Below, piece by piece: positions 38,135 through 47,064 of a stretch of 64,000 nucleotides of DNA; position 1 is the stretch's first letter, and each line of letters begins with the position of its first letter. The stretch is taken from positions 1-64,000 of the forward strand of contig CANEXF010000012.1 of NCBI GenBank assembly GCA_947443645.1, in the 5' to 3' direction. Source of the stretch: Comamonadaceae bacterium (GTDB taxonomy: Bacteria; Pseudomonadota; Gammaproteobacteria; Burkholderiales; Burkholderiaceae_C). The translations under genes were made by a program, and so were the position numbers. Under the pieces are notes generated by a model. That model had not been told where the DNA came from, ran no database searches, and worked only from the letters and a program-made list of their open reading frames with translations.

Positions 38135-38734
38135 CTATTTCTTGTCGAAGTTGACGACCGGTGGCGTGGCAATCTGCGCTTCGTTCTGCACCGTGAAATT
38201 GGGCTTGACGCTGTAGCCAAAGAGCATGGCCGTCAGGTTGCTTGGAAAGCTGCGTGCCAGCACGTTGTAGGCCTGCACGGCCTGTATGTAGCGGTTGCGC
38301 GCCACCGTGATGCGGTTCTCTGTGCCTTCGAGTTGCACGCGCAGATCCTGAAAGCCCTGGTTGGCCTTCAGATTGGGATAGTTTTCGGTCACGACCAGCA
38401 GGCGTGACAGAGCAGAACTCAACTCGCCTTGCGCGGCTTGAAATTTGCTGAAAGCCACCGGATCATTAAGCGTTTCGGGCGTGACCTGGACAGAAGTCGC
38501 CTTGGCCCTGGCTTCAACCACCCGCGCGAGCGTCTCTTGCTCGAAAGCCGCTTCGCCTTTGACGGTCGCCACGATGTTGGGCACCAGGTCAGCGCGCCGC
38601 TGGTACTGGTTAAGCACTTCGGACTTGGCTGAATTGGTCTGTTCGTCCAGGCGCTGGAAGTCGTTGTAACCGCAGCCTGTCAGCAGCGCACTGACGAAGC
38701 CGATGAGCAGCAAAGCGAAAAACCGGTATTTCAT
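38135..38734 (-). CDS. lemA: LemA-family lipoprotein
   Basis: The 199-residue product has a lipobox leader (LLTGCGYNDFQ, Cys21) and the LemA helical pattern: QTNSAKSEVLNQYQRRADLV, then VTENYPNLKANQGFQDLRVQ and a NRYIQAVQAYN helix. LemA proteins are membrane-bound helical bundles of unclear role. It is the first gene of the set with the two TPM genes. Confidence 0.92.
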   Translation of the reverse strand: MKYRFFALLLIGFVSALLTGCGYNDFQRLDEQTNSAKSEVLNQYQRRADLVPNIVATVKGEAAFEQETLARVVEARAKATSVQVTPETLNDPVAFSKFQAAQGELSSALSRLLVVTENYPNLKANQGFQDLRVQLEGTENRITVARNRYIQAVQAYNVLARSFPSNLTAMLFGYSVKPNFTVQNEAQIATPPVVNFDKK

Positions 38735-38837
38735 GTGAATGCCTCCTAAACTCAGAGGTCAACACTAACATAGTCCAAAATCATGCTGTCTGACAAACAT
38801 CAAGCCAGCAAGCTGCTCCCATTTTCTGGACGCTCCC

Positions 38838-39284
38838 ATGCGAAAACCCAAAGTTCCACCTCTGAGTAACGGCAGCGCCGACGACACCGAAGCCGCCTTT
38901 TACGAGGCGCTGCAAAGCGGTGACATCGAAAAACTCATGGCCTGCTGGGCCGACGAGGACGATATTGTGTGCGTGCATCCAGGCGGCGCGCGCCTGTTGG
39001 GCGCGGGCAGCATACGCGCCGCGTTTGACGCCATGTTCGCCAATGGCAGCATTCAGGCCAAAGCAGAAAAAGTCCGTACGGTAGACGCCATGGGCGCAAG
39101 CGTGCACAGCGTGCTCGAGCGCATAGAGGTGCTGACCGAGGAGGGGCCGCGCCACGCTTACGTCATTGCCACCAATGTTTACCAAAAGACCGCCCAGGGC
39201 TGGCGCATGGTCGCGCACCATGCCAGCCCCGGCACGCCGCGTGAGATGCTGGAAGTCTCCGACAGCCCGCCCATGCTGCATTAA
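38838..39284 (+). CDS. NTF2-like / SnoaL-type protein
   Basis: The 148-residue product has the NTF2-like fold: helix DDTEAAFYEALQSGDIEKLM, ACWADEDDIVCVHPGGARL and a C-terminal sheet ending NVYQKTAQGWRMVAHHASPG, as in the DUF4440/SnoaL-like group. No catalytic residues can be assigned. It is followed 15 bases later by the YheT-type hydrolase and is probably read with it. Confidence 0.85.
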   Translation: MRKPKVPPLSNGSADDTEAAFYEALQSGDIEKLMACWADEDDIVCVHPGGARLLGAGSIRAAFDAMFANGSIQAKAEKVRTVDAMGASVHSVLERIEVLTEEGPRHAYVIATNVYQKTAQGWRMVAHHASPGTPREMLEVSDSPPMLH

Positions 39285-39299
39285 AGGGATGGCGCTGTG

Positions 39300-40280
39300 A
39301 TGAACTATTCCGCGCCCTGGTGGTTGCCTGGCGGCAATCTTCAAACCATCTGGGCAGCGCTGAGCGCCCGGCGCTTTGCCGGACCCGCACCGGTTTTTCG
39401 GCGCGAGCGCTGGACAACGCCTGACCTGGATTTCGTCGATGTCGACTTTGCCGAAAATGCAAGCCGCCCGGACGCCCCCTTGCTGGTTATTTTTCATGGC
39501 CTCGAAGGCTCGTCGTCCAGCCATTACGCCGAGGCGCTCGCCGCCGTCGCACGTGCGCATGGCTGGGCCTGCGCGGTGCCGCATTTTCGAGGCTGCTCGG
39601 GTGAGTTGAACTACGCGCCACGCGCCTACCATTCAGGCGACTTTGAAGAAATCGACTGGCTGCTGCGGCGCTTCAAGGCCGAGCACGCTGGCCCGGTGCT
39701 TGCGGTCGGTGTGTCGCTGGGCGGCAATGCGCTGATGCGCTGGGCCGGTGAGTTCGGTGCTGACGCTGCCAGCGTGGTCAGCGCTGTCGCGTCAGTCTGC
39801 TCGCCACTTGATCTGGCGGCCAGCGGTTGGGCGATTGGCCGGGGTTTTAACCGACAGGTCTACACCCGCATGTTTCTCAAGACCATGGTGCCCAAGGCGC
39901 TGGCCAAGCTGGCACAACACCCAGGCTTGTGCAGCCGTGACACCGTGCTGGCCGCGCATGATCTGTACGCGTTCGACAATGTGTTCACGGCGCCCATTCA
40001 TGGCTTTAAAGACACCGACGACTACTGGACGCGGGCATCAGCCAAGCCGCATCTGCGCAAGATCGCCGTGCCGGCCCTGGTGCTCAATGCCTTGAACGAC
40101 CCTTTTGTGCCGGCCTGGAGTCTGCCCCAGGCGGGCGACGTGAGCCGCAGTGTCAGCCTTTGGCAGCCGGCCCAGGGCGGTCATGTGGGTTTTCCGTCGG
40201 CACCGCCCGAGGCACCTTTCCCTGGTGATGTGCGGGCCATGCCGGAGGCCGTCGCAGCGTTTTTCGAGGCCCACCTTTGA
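39300..40280 (+). CDS. Alpha/beta hydrolase, YheT family
   Basis: The 326-residue protein belongs to the YheT/COG0429 hydrolases: it starts with the typical APWWLPGGNLQTIW, has the GLEGSS oxyanion loop, a FRGCSGE motif, the nucleophile elbow GVSLGG (Ser139) and a C-terminal GGHVGF with the catalytic His. The substrate is unknown, though esters are likely. Either the ATG at 39300 or the GTG at 39297 may be used. Confidence 0.9.
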   Translation: MNYSAPWWLPGGNLQTIWAALSARRFAGPAPVFRRERWTTPDLDFVDVDFAENASRPDAPLLVIFHGLEGSSSSHYAEALAAVARAHGWACAVPHFRGCSGELNYAPRAYHSGDFEEIDWLLRRFKAEHAGPVLAVGVSLGGNALMRWAGEFGADAASVVSAVASVCSPLDLAASGWAIGRGFNRQVYTRMFLKTMVPKALAKLAQHPGLCSRDTVLAAHDLYAFDNVFTAPIHGFKDTDDYWTRASAKPHLRKIAVPALVLNALNDPFVPAWSLPQAGDVSRSVSLWQPAQGGHVGFPSAPPEAPFPGDVRAMPEAVAAFFEAHL

Positions 40281-40298
40281 ATGCAGGAATGAACAAAC

Positions 40299-40889
40299 AT
40301 GGATGACATCGTCAAAGCCGCCCTGGCCAAATGGCCCAACGTGCCGCACTGCTACGGCTGGCTGGGCCTGAGCGCGCGCGGCAACTGGTATATGCGCGAT
40401 GACCAGGCGCAGGCGGCCGGACCCTTTTGCGGCGCGCCCGGCACCGACCCGGCCCGGCAGGCCGCCAGCAAAGGCTCACTGCTAAAGCACGACAAGCTGA
40501 TCGACTTTATCCAGCGCAACTACGAGAGCGACGAAGCGCCCGGCAGCAGCACAAAGGGTCAGTGGTATTTTCAGAATGGTCCACAGCGCGTTTACGTCGA
40601 ACTCGAAGCCACACCATTGATCTGGCGGGTTGATGCGGCCCCCGGCTTTGCCATCACAGCGCACACCGGCCAGCCGGCCCGCGTCCAGCGCTGCGTGGTC
40701 GACGAGCATGGCCGTCTTTATCTGGAAACCGAGTTGGGCTTTGGCCTGGTCCACACGCTGGACATGTTGCAAGCGGCGGATGCGGTTGAACTTGGGCTGT
40801 GGGTGCCGCAGCAAGTCATGGCCAGCGACTTGCCGGCCCGATTTGCTTATGTACGCAGCCCGCAGCAACACCATGCGGAACATAGTTAA
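40299..40889 (+). CDS. Conserved hypothetical protein (DUF2946-like)
   Basis: The 196-residue soluble protein starts MDDIVKAALAKWPNVPHCYG and contains GWLGLSARGNWYMRDD and TKGQWYFQNGPQRVYVELE. I recall such proteins in Burkholderiales, often labelled DUF2946, but I am not sure of the number. No known catalytic motif is visible. It lies 19 bases after the YheT-type gene and ends just before a family B repeat and a terminator. Confidence 0.75.
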   Translation: MDDIVKAALAKWPNVPHCYGWLGLSARGNWYMRDDQAQAAGPFCGAPGTDPARQAASKGSLLKHDKLIDFIQRNYESDEAPGSSTKGQWYFQNGPQRVYVELEATPLIWRVDAAPGFAITAHTGQPARVQRCVVDEHGRLYLETELGFGLVHTLDMLQAADAVELGLWVPQQVMASDLPARFAYVRSPQQHHAEHS

Positions 40890-40890
40890 C

Positions 40891-40943
40891 TTCAAAAATC
40901 ATAGCTGCTTGCACGCGCCATCAATGGGCTGCAAGCCTTTTCG
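40891..40943 (+). repeat. Repeat family B copy
   Basis: The element reads TTCAAAAATCATAGCTGC, TTGCACGCGCC and GGGCTGCAAGCC, the same arrangement as at 10118-10173. It directly follows a stop codon. Confidence 0.65.
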
Positions 40944-40958
40944 GTAGTAAATAGACGC

Positions 40959-40985
40959 AAAAAAGCCGGTCGAAACCGGCTTTTT
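40959..40985. terminator. Bidirectional Rho-independent terminator
   Basis: AAAAAAGCCGGT, loop CGAA, ACCGGCTTTTT forms a stable hairpin between two convergent genes. Confidence 0.88.
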
Positions 40986-41007
40986 AATAATCCTGCGGGG
41001 TGCTGGA

Positions 41008-41550
41008 TTATTTGGCTGGGGCTGCGGCCGAAGCATCTGCAGCAGGCGCTGCAGGTTCTGCAAACTTGCCACCTGCGGCGCTGGTCATGTAGACCACGGC
41101 GCGACCGATTTCCACATTTTCAAAGTCGCCACCGCCTTGCGCACCCATGGCGCCCTTGCCTTTGAGTGCGGAGTTCCAGAGCGCATCAAAGCCCGTCTTG
41201 ATGCGCGGCGCCCAAGCCGAGGTATCGCCAAACTTCGGTGAACCAGCAACGCCCGCGCCGTGGCAAGTCACGCACTGCGCCTTGTAGACTTCTTCGCCGG
41301 TTTTGAGTGTGCGGTTGGCGTCACGGATTTCAACCGTACCAATTTTTTGGATGCGCTGAGCCAGCGCTTTTTCGGTGTCCACTGCGCCCGGCGCCGTTTT
41401 ATTGGCGGAGGTGACGTAATAGACCAGGCCGATGATGGCGAAAATGGGAACTACAAAAGAGAAAAAGACCGCAGCCAGCAGCTGTTTAGGAGTCTTGATG
41501 GGCCCGGTGTGGGCTTCTTCGTGGGCCGTGGTGTGATCGTTAGCGCTCAT
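41008..41550 (-). CDS. Membrane-anchored cytochrome c (c5 type)
   Basis: The 180-residue protein has one N-terminal membrane helix (about residues 24-46) and a monoheme cytochrome c domain with CVTCH (Cys93, Cys96, His97) and a distal Met in GKGAMGAQGG or VVYMTSA. The C-terminus is Ala/Pro-rich. I chose ATG 41550, with GAGG upstream; the longer frame is not conserved. It probably carries electrons to a terminal oxidase. Confidence 0.9.
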   Translation of the reverse strand: MSANDHTTAHEEAHTGPIKTPKQLLAAVFFSFVVPIFAIIGLVYYVTSANKTAPGAVDTEKALAQRIQKIGTVEIRDANRTLKTGEEVYKAQCVTCHGAGVAGSPKFGDTSAWAPRIKTGFDALWNSALKGKGAMGAQGGGDFENVEIGRAVVYMTSAAGGKFAEPAAPAADASAAAPAK

Positions 41551-41733
41551 GGCGTCCTCAAAAAACAAAAAATCGGGGGCGAATCTCGCGAGTGTTGTGT
41601 GCTGAAGCAGGGACTGCTCAGCCACGGCGCATTATAGCGGTGGCCCTTCAGTCCACGAGCAGCTCGTCCCAGCCGCCCGCGCCCGGCTGTTAGAATTGCG
41701 CCTTGCTCTCGTAGCAAGTCACCTCACAGCATT

Positions 41734-41809
41734 GCGGCTGTAGCTCAGTGGATAGAGTATTGGCCTCCGAAGCCAAGGGTCGTGGGTTCGATCCCCGCCA
41801 GCCGCACCA
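41734..41809 (+). tRNA. tRNA-Arg (anticodon CCG)
   Basis: A 76-base cloverleaf: acceptor GCGGCTG pairs with CAGCCGC, the anticodon stem is TTGGC/GCCAA with loop CTCCGAA giving anticodon CCG (reads CGG), the T loop is GTTCGATC, and the CCA end is encoded. Confidence 0.96.
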
Positions 41810-41833
41810 GATCTAATTGAAGTCCTTGTCAGG

Positions 41834-41852
41834 CAAAGCTTTTCAGCTTTTT
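41834..41852 (+). terminator. Weak terminator-like hairpin after tRNA-Arg
   Basis: AAAGC, loop TTTTCA, GCTTT and a short T-run lie 25 bases after the tRNA. The stem has only five pairs, so this is tentative. Confidence 0.35.
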
Positions 41853-42013
41853 GGGGTCTGCTGTTGCGTCGCTCCACTAAAGCCTGCGTCATGCATATCG
41901 AGGCGTCGCGGATGGGCGTCTAACGTGAACAGCCATGCCTCTTGTGGCTGTACCTTTCAACAACGTGATCTACGCACTTCATTTGAGGATATTGCGTCAA
42001 CGCGGTCCGAATA

Positions 42014-42979
42014 TTAAGCCGTTGCCTCGGGACCAGCTGGCGGTAGAACACTCAAAAACAGCTCCGCTATCGTTCTCCTGAGCCATCTATTGGCGACATC
42101 GTGGTGGTTGCGCTGATGCCAGAACTGTTTGATCTCAAAGCGCGGCGTCGCGATGGGTAATTGCAGCATCTTTACCTTGGGCATGGGCCGGATATAGGCC
42201 ATGACTGAACCTGGAACGGTCGCCAGCAGATCGGTTTTCTGCACGATCTCGGGCACCACCATGAAGTGTGGCACCCGCAGTGCGATACGTCGGCTCAAAC
42301 CCTGATCAGCCAGATGGCGCTCGATAAAAGTAGTGGTTGAGGATTGCAGGGAAACGGTGCTGTAGCGGGACCCTGCCGGCTCGATGAGGACATGGGACTC
42401 CTGGGTAAATTGTTCAAGAGACAAGTCACCTCGAATCCGTGGATGCCCTTTTCGGGCAATGCAAACATAGGAGTCTTCAAAGAGGCGTTGCTGGTAAAAG
42501 CCGGCCTTCAATGCGGGCAAAAACCCTATGGCCAAGTCTGCTTCCCCTGAAGCGAAAGCATTTTGGTACGACTCGCGCGGCAATTGCAATACACGCAGAT
42601 TGACATTGGGCGCAGCGGTCTTCAATTTGTTAATCAGACGCGGCAGATACACCAGCTCCCCGATGTCACTCATGAGAATCTGGAATGTTCGGTTGTAAGT
42701 ACTCGCATCGAACACTGCTGCGCCATCCAGTGCATTTTGAAGCAAGGCCAGCCCATCCCTGACAGCGCCTGAAATCTGCAGAGCAAAAGGCGTTGGCTCC
42801 ATGCCGGTGGGCACCCTGACAAACAGGGGATCGCCAGAAATTATTCGCAGGCGACCCAGTGCATGGCTCATGGAGGGTTGGGAAAGCCCCAGTCTGACGC
42901 CTGCCCGGGTGAGGTTGCCGTCCTGCATCAAGGCATCAAATGCTAGCAAAAGGTTTAAATCAACTTTTCTGATATCCAT
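42014..42979 (-). CDS. LysR-family transcriptional regulator
   Basis: The 321-residue product has an N-terminal winged helix (MDIRKVDLNLLLAFDALMQD, then LGLSQPSMSHALGRLR) and a substrate-binding domain. It matches the NodD/LinR-like group. I chose ATG 42979, with AGGAGA upstream. It is divergent from the acyl-CoA catabolic operon at 43148 and is the likely activator; the ligand should be a pathway intermediate. Confidence 0.92.
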   Translation of the reverse strand: MDIRKVDLNLLLAFDALMQDGNLTRAGVRLGLSQPSMSHALGRLRIISGDPLFVRVPTGMEPTPFALQISGAVRDGLALLQNALDGAAVFDASTYNRTFQILMSDIGELVYLPRLINKLKTAAPNVNLRVLQLPRESYQNAFASGEADLAIGFLPALKAGFYQQRLFEDSYVCIARKGHPRIRGDLSLEQFTQESHVLIEPAGSRYSTVSLQSSTTTFIERHLADQGLSRRIALRVPHFMVVPEIVQKTDLLATVPGSVMAYIRPMPKVKMLQLPIATPRFEIKQFWHQRNHHDVANRWLRRTIAELFLSVLPPAGPEATA

Positions 42980-43147
42980 CGAGTGTTGTCTCCTGGAAGG
43001 GTGGCTGTCCCCATCTCTTTCTGTCTGCCATTTGCCGCAATCGAGATGCTTATCTATTTTCCTAATACACCTCATGCAGCTCATTGATTGCGCTGATCGA
43101 GTGCCGATGTTACCTTCGCGGCAATTACAAAGAGGAGACCGCGACCA

Positions 43148-43933
43148 ATGGCACGTGCACGCAAAAAAATCCAGTCCAGCATGGGCTGGAGCAACGTAAG
43201 CAGCATCACCGTTCAGGGACTCGACCTATCGATGGATATCCTTGGGAAGTTAAACCTTGGCGACTTTGCCTTTCTTGAGATCAAGGGCAGAACGCCGACC
43301 CCTGAGGAGTCACTGGTCTTCAACGCTGTCTTGGGGACATTGGTTGAGCATGGCATGACGCCAATGGTGATCGCCGCGCGGCTGACCTATCTGGGCGCTC
43401 CTGAATCCCTGCAAGGCGCGGTGGCTGCGGGCATTCTGGGCATGGGCACCACATTTGCCGGAACCGCGGAAGGCTCAGCCCGCCTGTTGCAGGAGGCGAT
43501 TAAGCCAGACACGATGCTGTCCGATCTACCCCTTCTGGCGGACGAAATTGTTGCCCGGCACATCGCATCCAAAACGTCGATTCCCGGAATCGGCCATAAC
43601 TTGCACAAGCCGATCGATCCGCGCACCCCTCGCCTGTTTCAGCTTGCACAAGAAAACGGCTTGAGTGGCCGCTACGTAGAACTCATGAAGCTGGTCGCGT
43701 CGGCCGCCGAGCGGGCGCTGAACAAGCCCGGTCTTTTGCCTGTGAATGCAACCGGCGCCATCGGTGCGCTGTCATCCGAACTGGAGATTCCCTGGAAGCT
43801 CTGCCGCGGTCTTGCCGTGATCGGCCGGACCATCGGCATCGTCGGCCATCTTGCCGAAGAACTGCGTAATCCGATTGCGCGCGAGGTGTGGGAACGCACC
43901 GAGGAAGAAGCCAGTGAACACAACAGGTCTTAA
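43148..43933 (+). CDS. Citrate-synthase-fold protein (citryl-CoA lyase-like)
   Basis: The 261-residue product covers only the core of the citrate synthase fold, against about 430 for real citrate synthase. VEHGM (His68) and GIGHNLHKPIDPR (His150) align by eye with the catalytic or CoA-site histidines, but the usual LHGG segment reads FAGT. I recall homologues labelled citryl-CoA lyase. It may split or form a C-C bond of an acyl-CoA. AGAGGAGA precedes the ATG, and it is the first gene of the operon controlled by the divergent LysR. Confidence 0.75.
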   Translation: MARARKKIQSSMGWSNVSSITVQGLDLSMDILGKLNLGDFAFLEIKGRTPTPEESLVFNAVLGTLVEHGMTPMVIAARLTYLGAPESLQGAVAAGILGMGTTFAGTAEGSARLLQEAIKPDTMLSDLPLLADEIVARHIASKTSIPGIGHNLHKPIDPRTPRLFQLAQENGLSGRYVELMKLVASAAERALNKPGLLPVNATGAIGALSSELEIPWKLCRGLAVIGRTIGIVGHLAEELRNPIAREVWERTEEEASEHNRS

Positions 43934-43945
43934 CGGAACATCCAG

Positions 43946-45103
43946 ATGCAAGACCTCGGACTAAGCGAAGAGCAGCGCCTCATCAGGGACAACGTGCGTG
44001 CCTTGGCGCGAGAACAGTTTGCACCCGGCGCTGCCGCCGCAGACAAGCAATACAAGCCGCCCATTGAGAATGTCAAAGTTCTGTCTAAACATGGCTACAC
44101 CGGCATGTTCATGCCCGCCGAATATGGCGGTTCGGAGCTCGGTCTGCTGGAAAACGTGCTGGTTGTAGAGCAGATTGCACGCTACTGCGCCAATACTGCC
44201 ATGCTGTTTTCATGCACTGACGGAGCAACACCACGTGCGATTCTTGGGGTCGGCTCCGAAGAACAGAAGCTCAAATACTTGCCGCGCATCGTCAAGGGGG
44301 AACTACTTACCGCGTGGAGCATGTCGGAGTCCAATGCTGGCTCTGACGTGGGCAACGTCCAAACCAGGGCTGTCCGTACAGGCGATGAATTCGTCATCAA
44401 CGGCAGCAAGCTTTGGTGCACGGCAGCTCAGGTGTCGGACCTGTTTCTTGTACTGGTACGGCTGGATCCCACGCCGGGGATGCGTGGCGTCGGCGCCGTT
44501 CTGGTCGAGCGTGGAACGCCGGGCTTCACCATTGGCAACCATCTTGACTTGCTCGGCTTGCGAGGTACAGGGATGGCCGAGCTGGTGTTTGACAATTGCA
44601 AAATTCCTGCGGCCAACCTTTTTCTTCCGGCCGGCCGCATGCGTGAGCTTCTTGGCGTGCTTGACGCTGACCGCATCAGTGGCAACCCTCCGGTATGTCT
44701 GGGTATCGCTCAGGCGGCGTTTGAAAATATTGTCATGCATGTGAAAGAGCGCCATCAGTTTGGCAAGCCCCTGGCTGATAACCAGGGACTTCAATGGAAG
44801 CTGGCCGAGATGGCGATGGATATAGAAGCCGCAAGGGCACTTCTGTACCGGGCTGCAGCGCGTGTAGATGAGGGGCACCCCAGCATTGTGGATACCTCCA
44901 TCACCAAGGCGTATGTCAACCAGATGGCCGTACGCGTAACCAATGAGGCAATGCAGCTTGCGGGTGCATATGGGCTGTCTGAAGAATACCCGTACGAGCG
45001 ATATTTCCGCGACGCGCGAGGTATGTCGATTGGTTACGGAACGGTAGAAATTCATCGTTCATCGATTGCACGCGAAATCATTTCGGGTCGCTACTCCGTC
45101 TGA
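43946..45103 (+). CDS. Acyl-CoA dehydrogenase, first
   Basis: The 385-residue flavoprotein has the family order: N-terminal helices, the FAD-binding SMSESNAGSDVGNVQT segment, and the C-terminal YERYFRDARGMSIGYGTVEI. The position of the usual catalytic Glu is occupied by Glu in AGAYGLSEEYPYERYF or nearby; I cannot fix it. It likely makes an alpha,beta-unsaturated acyl-CoA. It lies 12 bases after the lyase-like gene. Confidence 0.92.
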   Translation: MQDLGLSEEQRLIRDNVRALAREQFAPGAAAADKQYKPPIENVKVLSKHGYTGMFMPAEYGGSELGLLENVLVVEQIARYCANTAMLFSCTDGATPRAILGVGSEEQKLKYLPRIVKGELLTAWSMSESNAGSDVGNVQTRAVRTGDEFVINGSKLWCTAAQVSDLFLVLVRLDPTPGMRGVGAVLVERGTPGFTIGNHLDLLGLRGTGMAELVFDNCKIPAANLFLPAGRMRELLGVLDADRISGNPPVCLGIAQAAFENIVMHVKERHQFGKPLADNQGLQWKLAEMAMDIEAARALLYRAAARVDEGHPSIVDTSITKAYVNQMAVRVTNEAMQLAGAYGLSEEYPYERYFRDARGMSIGYGTVEIHRSSIAREIISGRYSV

Positions 45104-45130
45104 CAGTTCGTCACTTACTACAGAGACAAG

Positions 45131-45835
45131 ATGCAAACAAGATACGACCAGATCAACGCCGGAAACAACCAGTATTTCAGCGCCTACGTCAGCATTCCCG
45201 ATGTACCCAATGGGCATGCAGTGATTGTGCTGCAGGAAATATTTGGTGTTACGCCGCATATTCGCGAGGTGGCGGACCGATATGCGCAGGAAGGCTATCT
45301 GGCTATCGCACCTGACCTGTTTTGGCGGGCGGAGCCCGGGCTATCACTGAGCCATTCGAAGGACGACATGAAACGCGCATTTTCGGTCCTAGAGCAGTTC
45401 AGCGAAGAGCTTGGCGTACAGGATATAGGCTGCACCATCACCCATGCAAAAGCGCAACCCGGTATTGACGGCGGAGTGGCCATTGTCGGCATGTGCCTGG
45501 GTGGCAAGCTGGCCTATCTCTCGGCGTCTCGGCTACCCGTGGACGCAAGTTTGGCGTTCTACGGCGTGGGCATTGAAAAGAGCCTCGACGAAGCTGCGGG
45601 CATCAAGGTACCGATGCTGATGTTCTTTGGTGGAAAGGACAAATACGCAGCGCCACCTGTACGCGAGCAGATAGCGACAGCTACGAGAGGGAACCACAAC
45701 GTCCGCATACAGGTTTATGAGGATGCGGATCACGGTTTTTACACCCGTGGTGATCCCGAAGTCATCAGGTGGGCACACGCTGAAGCAAGGGCATTCCTGA
45801 ACCAGCATTTGCCTCTGCGGGGCGTACCGGCATGA
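45131..45835 (+). CDS. Dienelactone hydrolase family protein
   Basis: The 234-residue protein has the dienelactone hydrolase pattern with nucleophile Cys122 in GMCLGGK, Glu36 in LQEIFGV and the His in DADHGFY. Authentic members cleave dienelactone to maleylacetate; many homologues act on other lactones or thioesters. Here the operon suggests a cyclic or CoA-bound intermediate. Its stop overlaps the next ATG by 4 bases. Confidence 0.9.
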   Translation: MQTRYDQINAGNNQYFSAYVSIPDVPNGHAVIVLQEIFGVTPHIREVADRYAQEGYLAIAPDLFWRAEPGLSLSHSKDDMKRAFSVLEQFSEELGVQDIGCTITHAKAQPGIDGGVAIVGMCLGGKLAYLSASRLPVDASLAFYGVGIEKSLDEAAGIKVPMLMFFGGKDKYAAPPVREQIATATRGNHNVRIQVYEDADHGFYTRGDPEVIRWAHAEARAFLNQHLPLRGVPA

Positions 45836-46070
45836 GCATTTCGTTCGAAAAACTTCAGGTCGGGCAGCGATGGCAGAGCACTGGCCGCACTCTGATCGAT
45901 GCCGACCTCACCATCGTGTGCATGACCAGTGGCGACGGGCATCACATCCATGTCGCTGAAGATAAAGGATGGCGCCATACAGTTGTCGACCATTGCGTGA
46001 AATGCCGCGCTCATCTACTGGGAAGATTTTAGGCGGCTATCTCGAGGAACAACAACTAAAGGAGGCATGA
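45832..46070 (+). pseudogene. Deletion scar: maoC 5' part joined to acyl-CoA ligase 3' tail
   Basis: From ATG 45832 the frame reads like the start of a MaoC hot-dog dehydratase (FEKLQVGQRWQSTGRTL, then MTSGDGHHIHVAED) but stops at 46032 after 66 residues; MaoC proteins have about 150. In another frame, from about 45990 to the TGA at 46068-46070, the sequence reads EMPRSSTGKILGGYLEEQQ, the C-terminal motif of AMP-forming acyl-CoA ligases (PRxxTGKIL). The simplest reading is a deletion that removed the end of maoC and most of a ligase gene. The 66-residue frame may still be translated but should not fold as a hydratase. Confidence 0.7.
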
Positions 46071-46071
46071 C

Positions 46072-47064
46072 ATGAACAGGACCAAAGCAAGGTGGCAATT
46101 TCATTTTCGACGTTTGCTGCTTGCCGGTGTGGCTGCAATCATCACCGCTTCAGCGGTGGTTGCGCAAACCTATCCCGCCAAACCGATTCGCTTTATCGTG
46201 CCTTACCCTCCGGGTGGCGGCACCGACATTGTGGCGCGCCTGGTTGCTGCCAAGATGACGGTAAGCATGGGGCAACCAGTGCTTGTCGACAACAAGCCAG
46301 GCGCAAGCACCATCATTGGAACCGACATGCTGGCCAAGGCACCGCCTGATGGTTATACCGTTGGTTTGATCACCGACTCCCACGCTATCAACCAGATATT
46401 CTTCCCCAAGCTCCCCTACGATTCGATCAAGGATTTTGAGCCCGTTACCCAGCTGGTTTTTGTGCCGCTCGTGTTGGTAGCGCATCCTTCTCTGAATGTT
46501 AAAACCGTCCTCGAGCTGATTGCTGCGGCTAAGGCCAAACCGGGCAGGATCAATTACGCTTCGATTGGCAACGGCACGCCGCATCAAATATCGATGGAGT
46601 GGCTTAAGTCGATGGCCGGCATCAGCATGACCCATATTCCATACAAAGGCGTAGCGCCGGCGTTAAGCGACCTCGTTGCAGGCCAGGTTGACCTCATGTT
46701 TACCGGAACGTCGTCGGCGGTTCCCTACGTCAAGGCGGGCAAACTCAACGCCCTGGCCGTTTCAAGCGCTAAACGCCAGCCTTCGTTTCCCGACACCCCC
46801 TCTGTCGCTGAGTCGGGTTTGCCGGAATTTGATTTCATGACCTGGTATGGGGTTGCCCTGCCTGGGGGTACCCCTTCGAATATCGTACTGCGCATGAATC
46901 AGGAAGTTACGGCTGCACTTAATCAGCCGGACGTCAAGGAAAGGCTTGCCGCCCTGGGTGTCGTTGGCGCGCCCTCGTCTCCATCGGAGTTCGGCGCATT
47001 TATCAAGAGTGAATCGCAAAAGCTTGGCCGTATCGTCAAGGTTACCGGCGTGAAAGCAGAATGA
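46072..47064 (+). CDS. Bug/TTT-family periplasmic solute receptor
   Basis: The 330-residue precursor has a signal peptide ending near residue 32 and the Bug signature YPAKPIRFIVPYPPGGGTD, with the two aspartate-loop regions PPDGYTVGLI and ANGTP-like GNGTPHQIS. Bug proteins bind carboxylates and often feed tripartite tricarboxylate transporters; no TctA/TctB genes are nearby. GGAGGCATGAC precedes the ATG, which lies one base after the ligase remnant's stop. Confidence 0.93.
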   Translation: MNRTKARWQFHFRRLLLAGVAAIITASAVVAQTYPAKPIRFIVPYPPGGGTDIVARLVAAKMTVSMGQPVLVDNKPGASTIIGTDMLAKAPPDGYTVGLITDSHAINQIFFPKLPYDSIKDFEPVTQLVFVPLVLVAHPSLNVKTVLELIAAAKAKPGRINYASIGNGTPHQISMEWLKSMAGISMTHIPYKGVAPALSDLVAGQVDLMFTGTSSAVPYVKAGKLNALAVSSAKRQPSFPDTPSVAESGLPEFDFMTWYGVALPGGTPSNIVLRMNQEVTAALNQPDVKERLAALGVVGAPSSPSEFGAFIKSESQKLGRIVKVTGVKAE

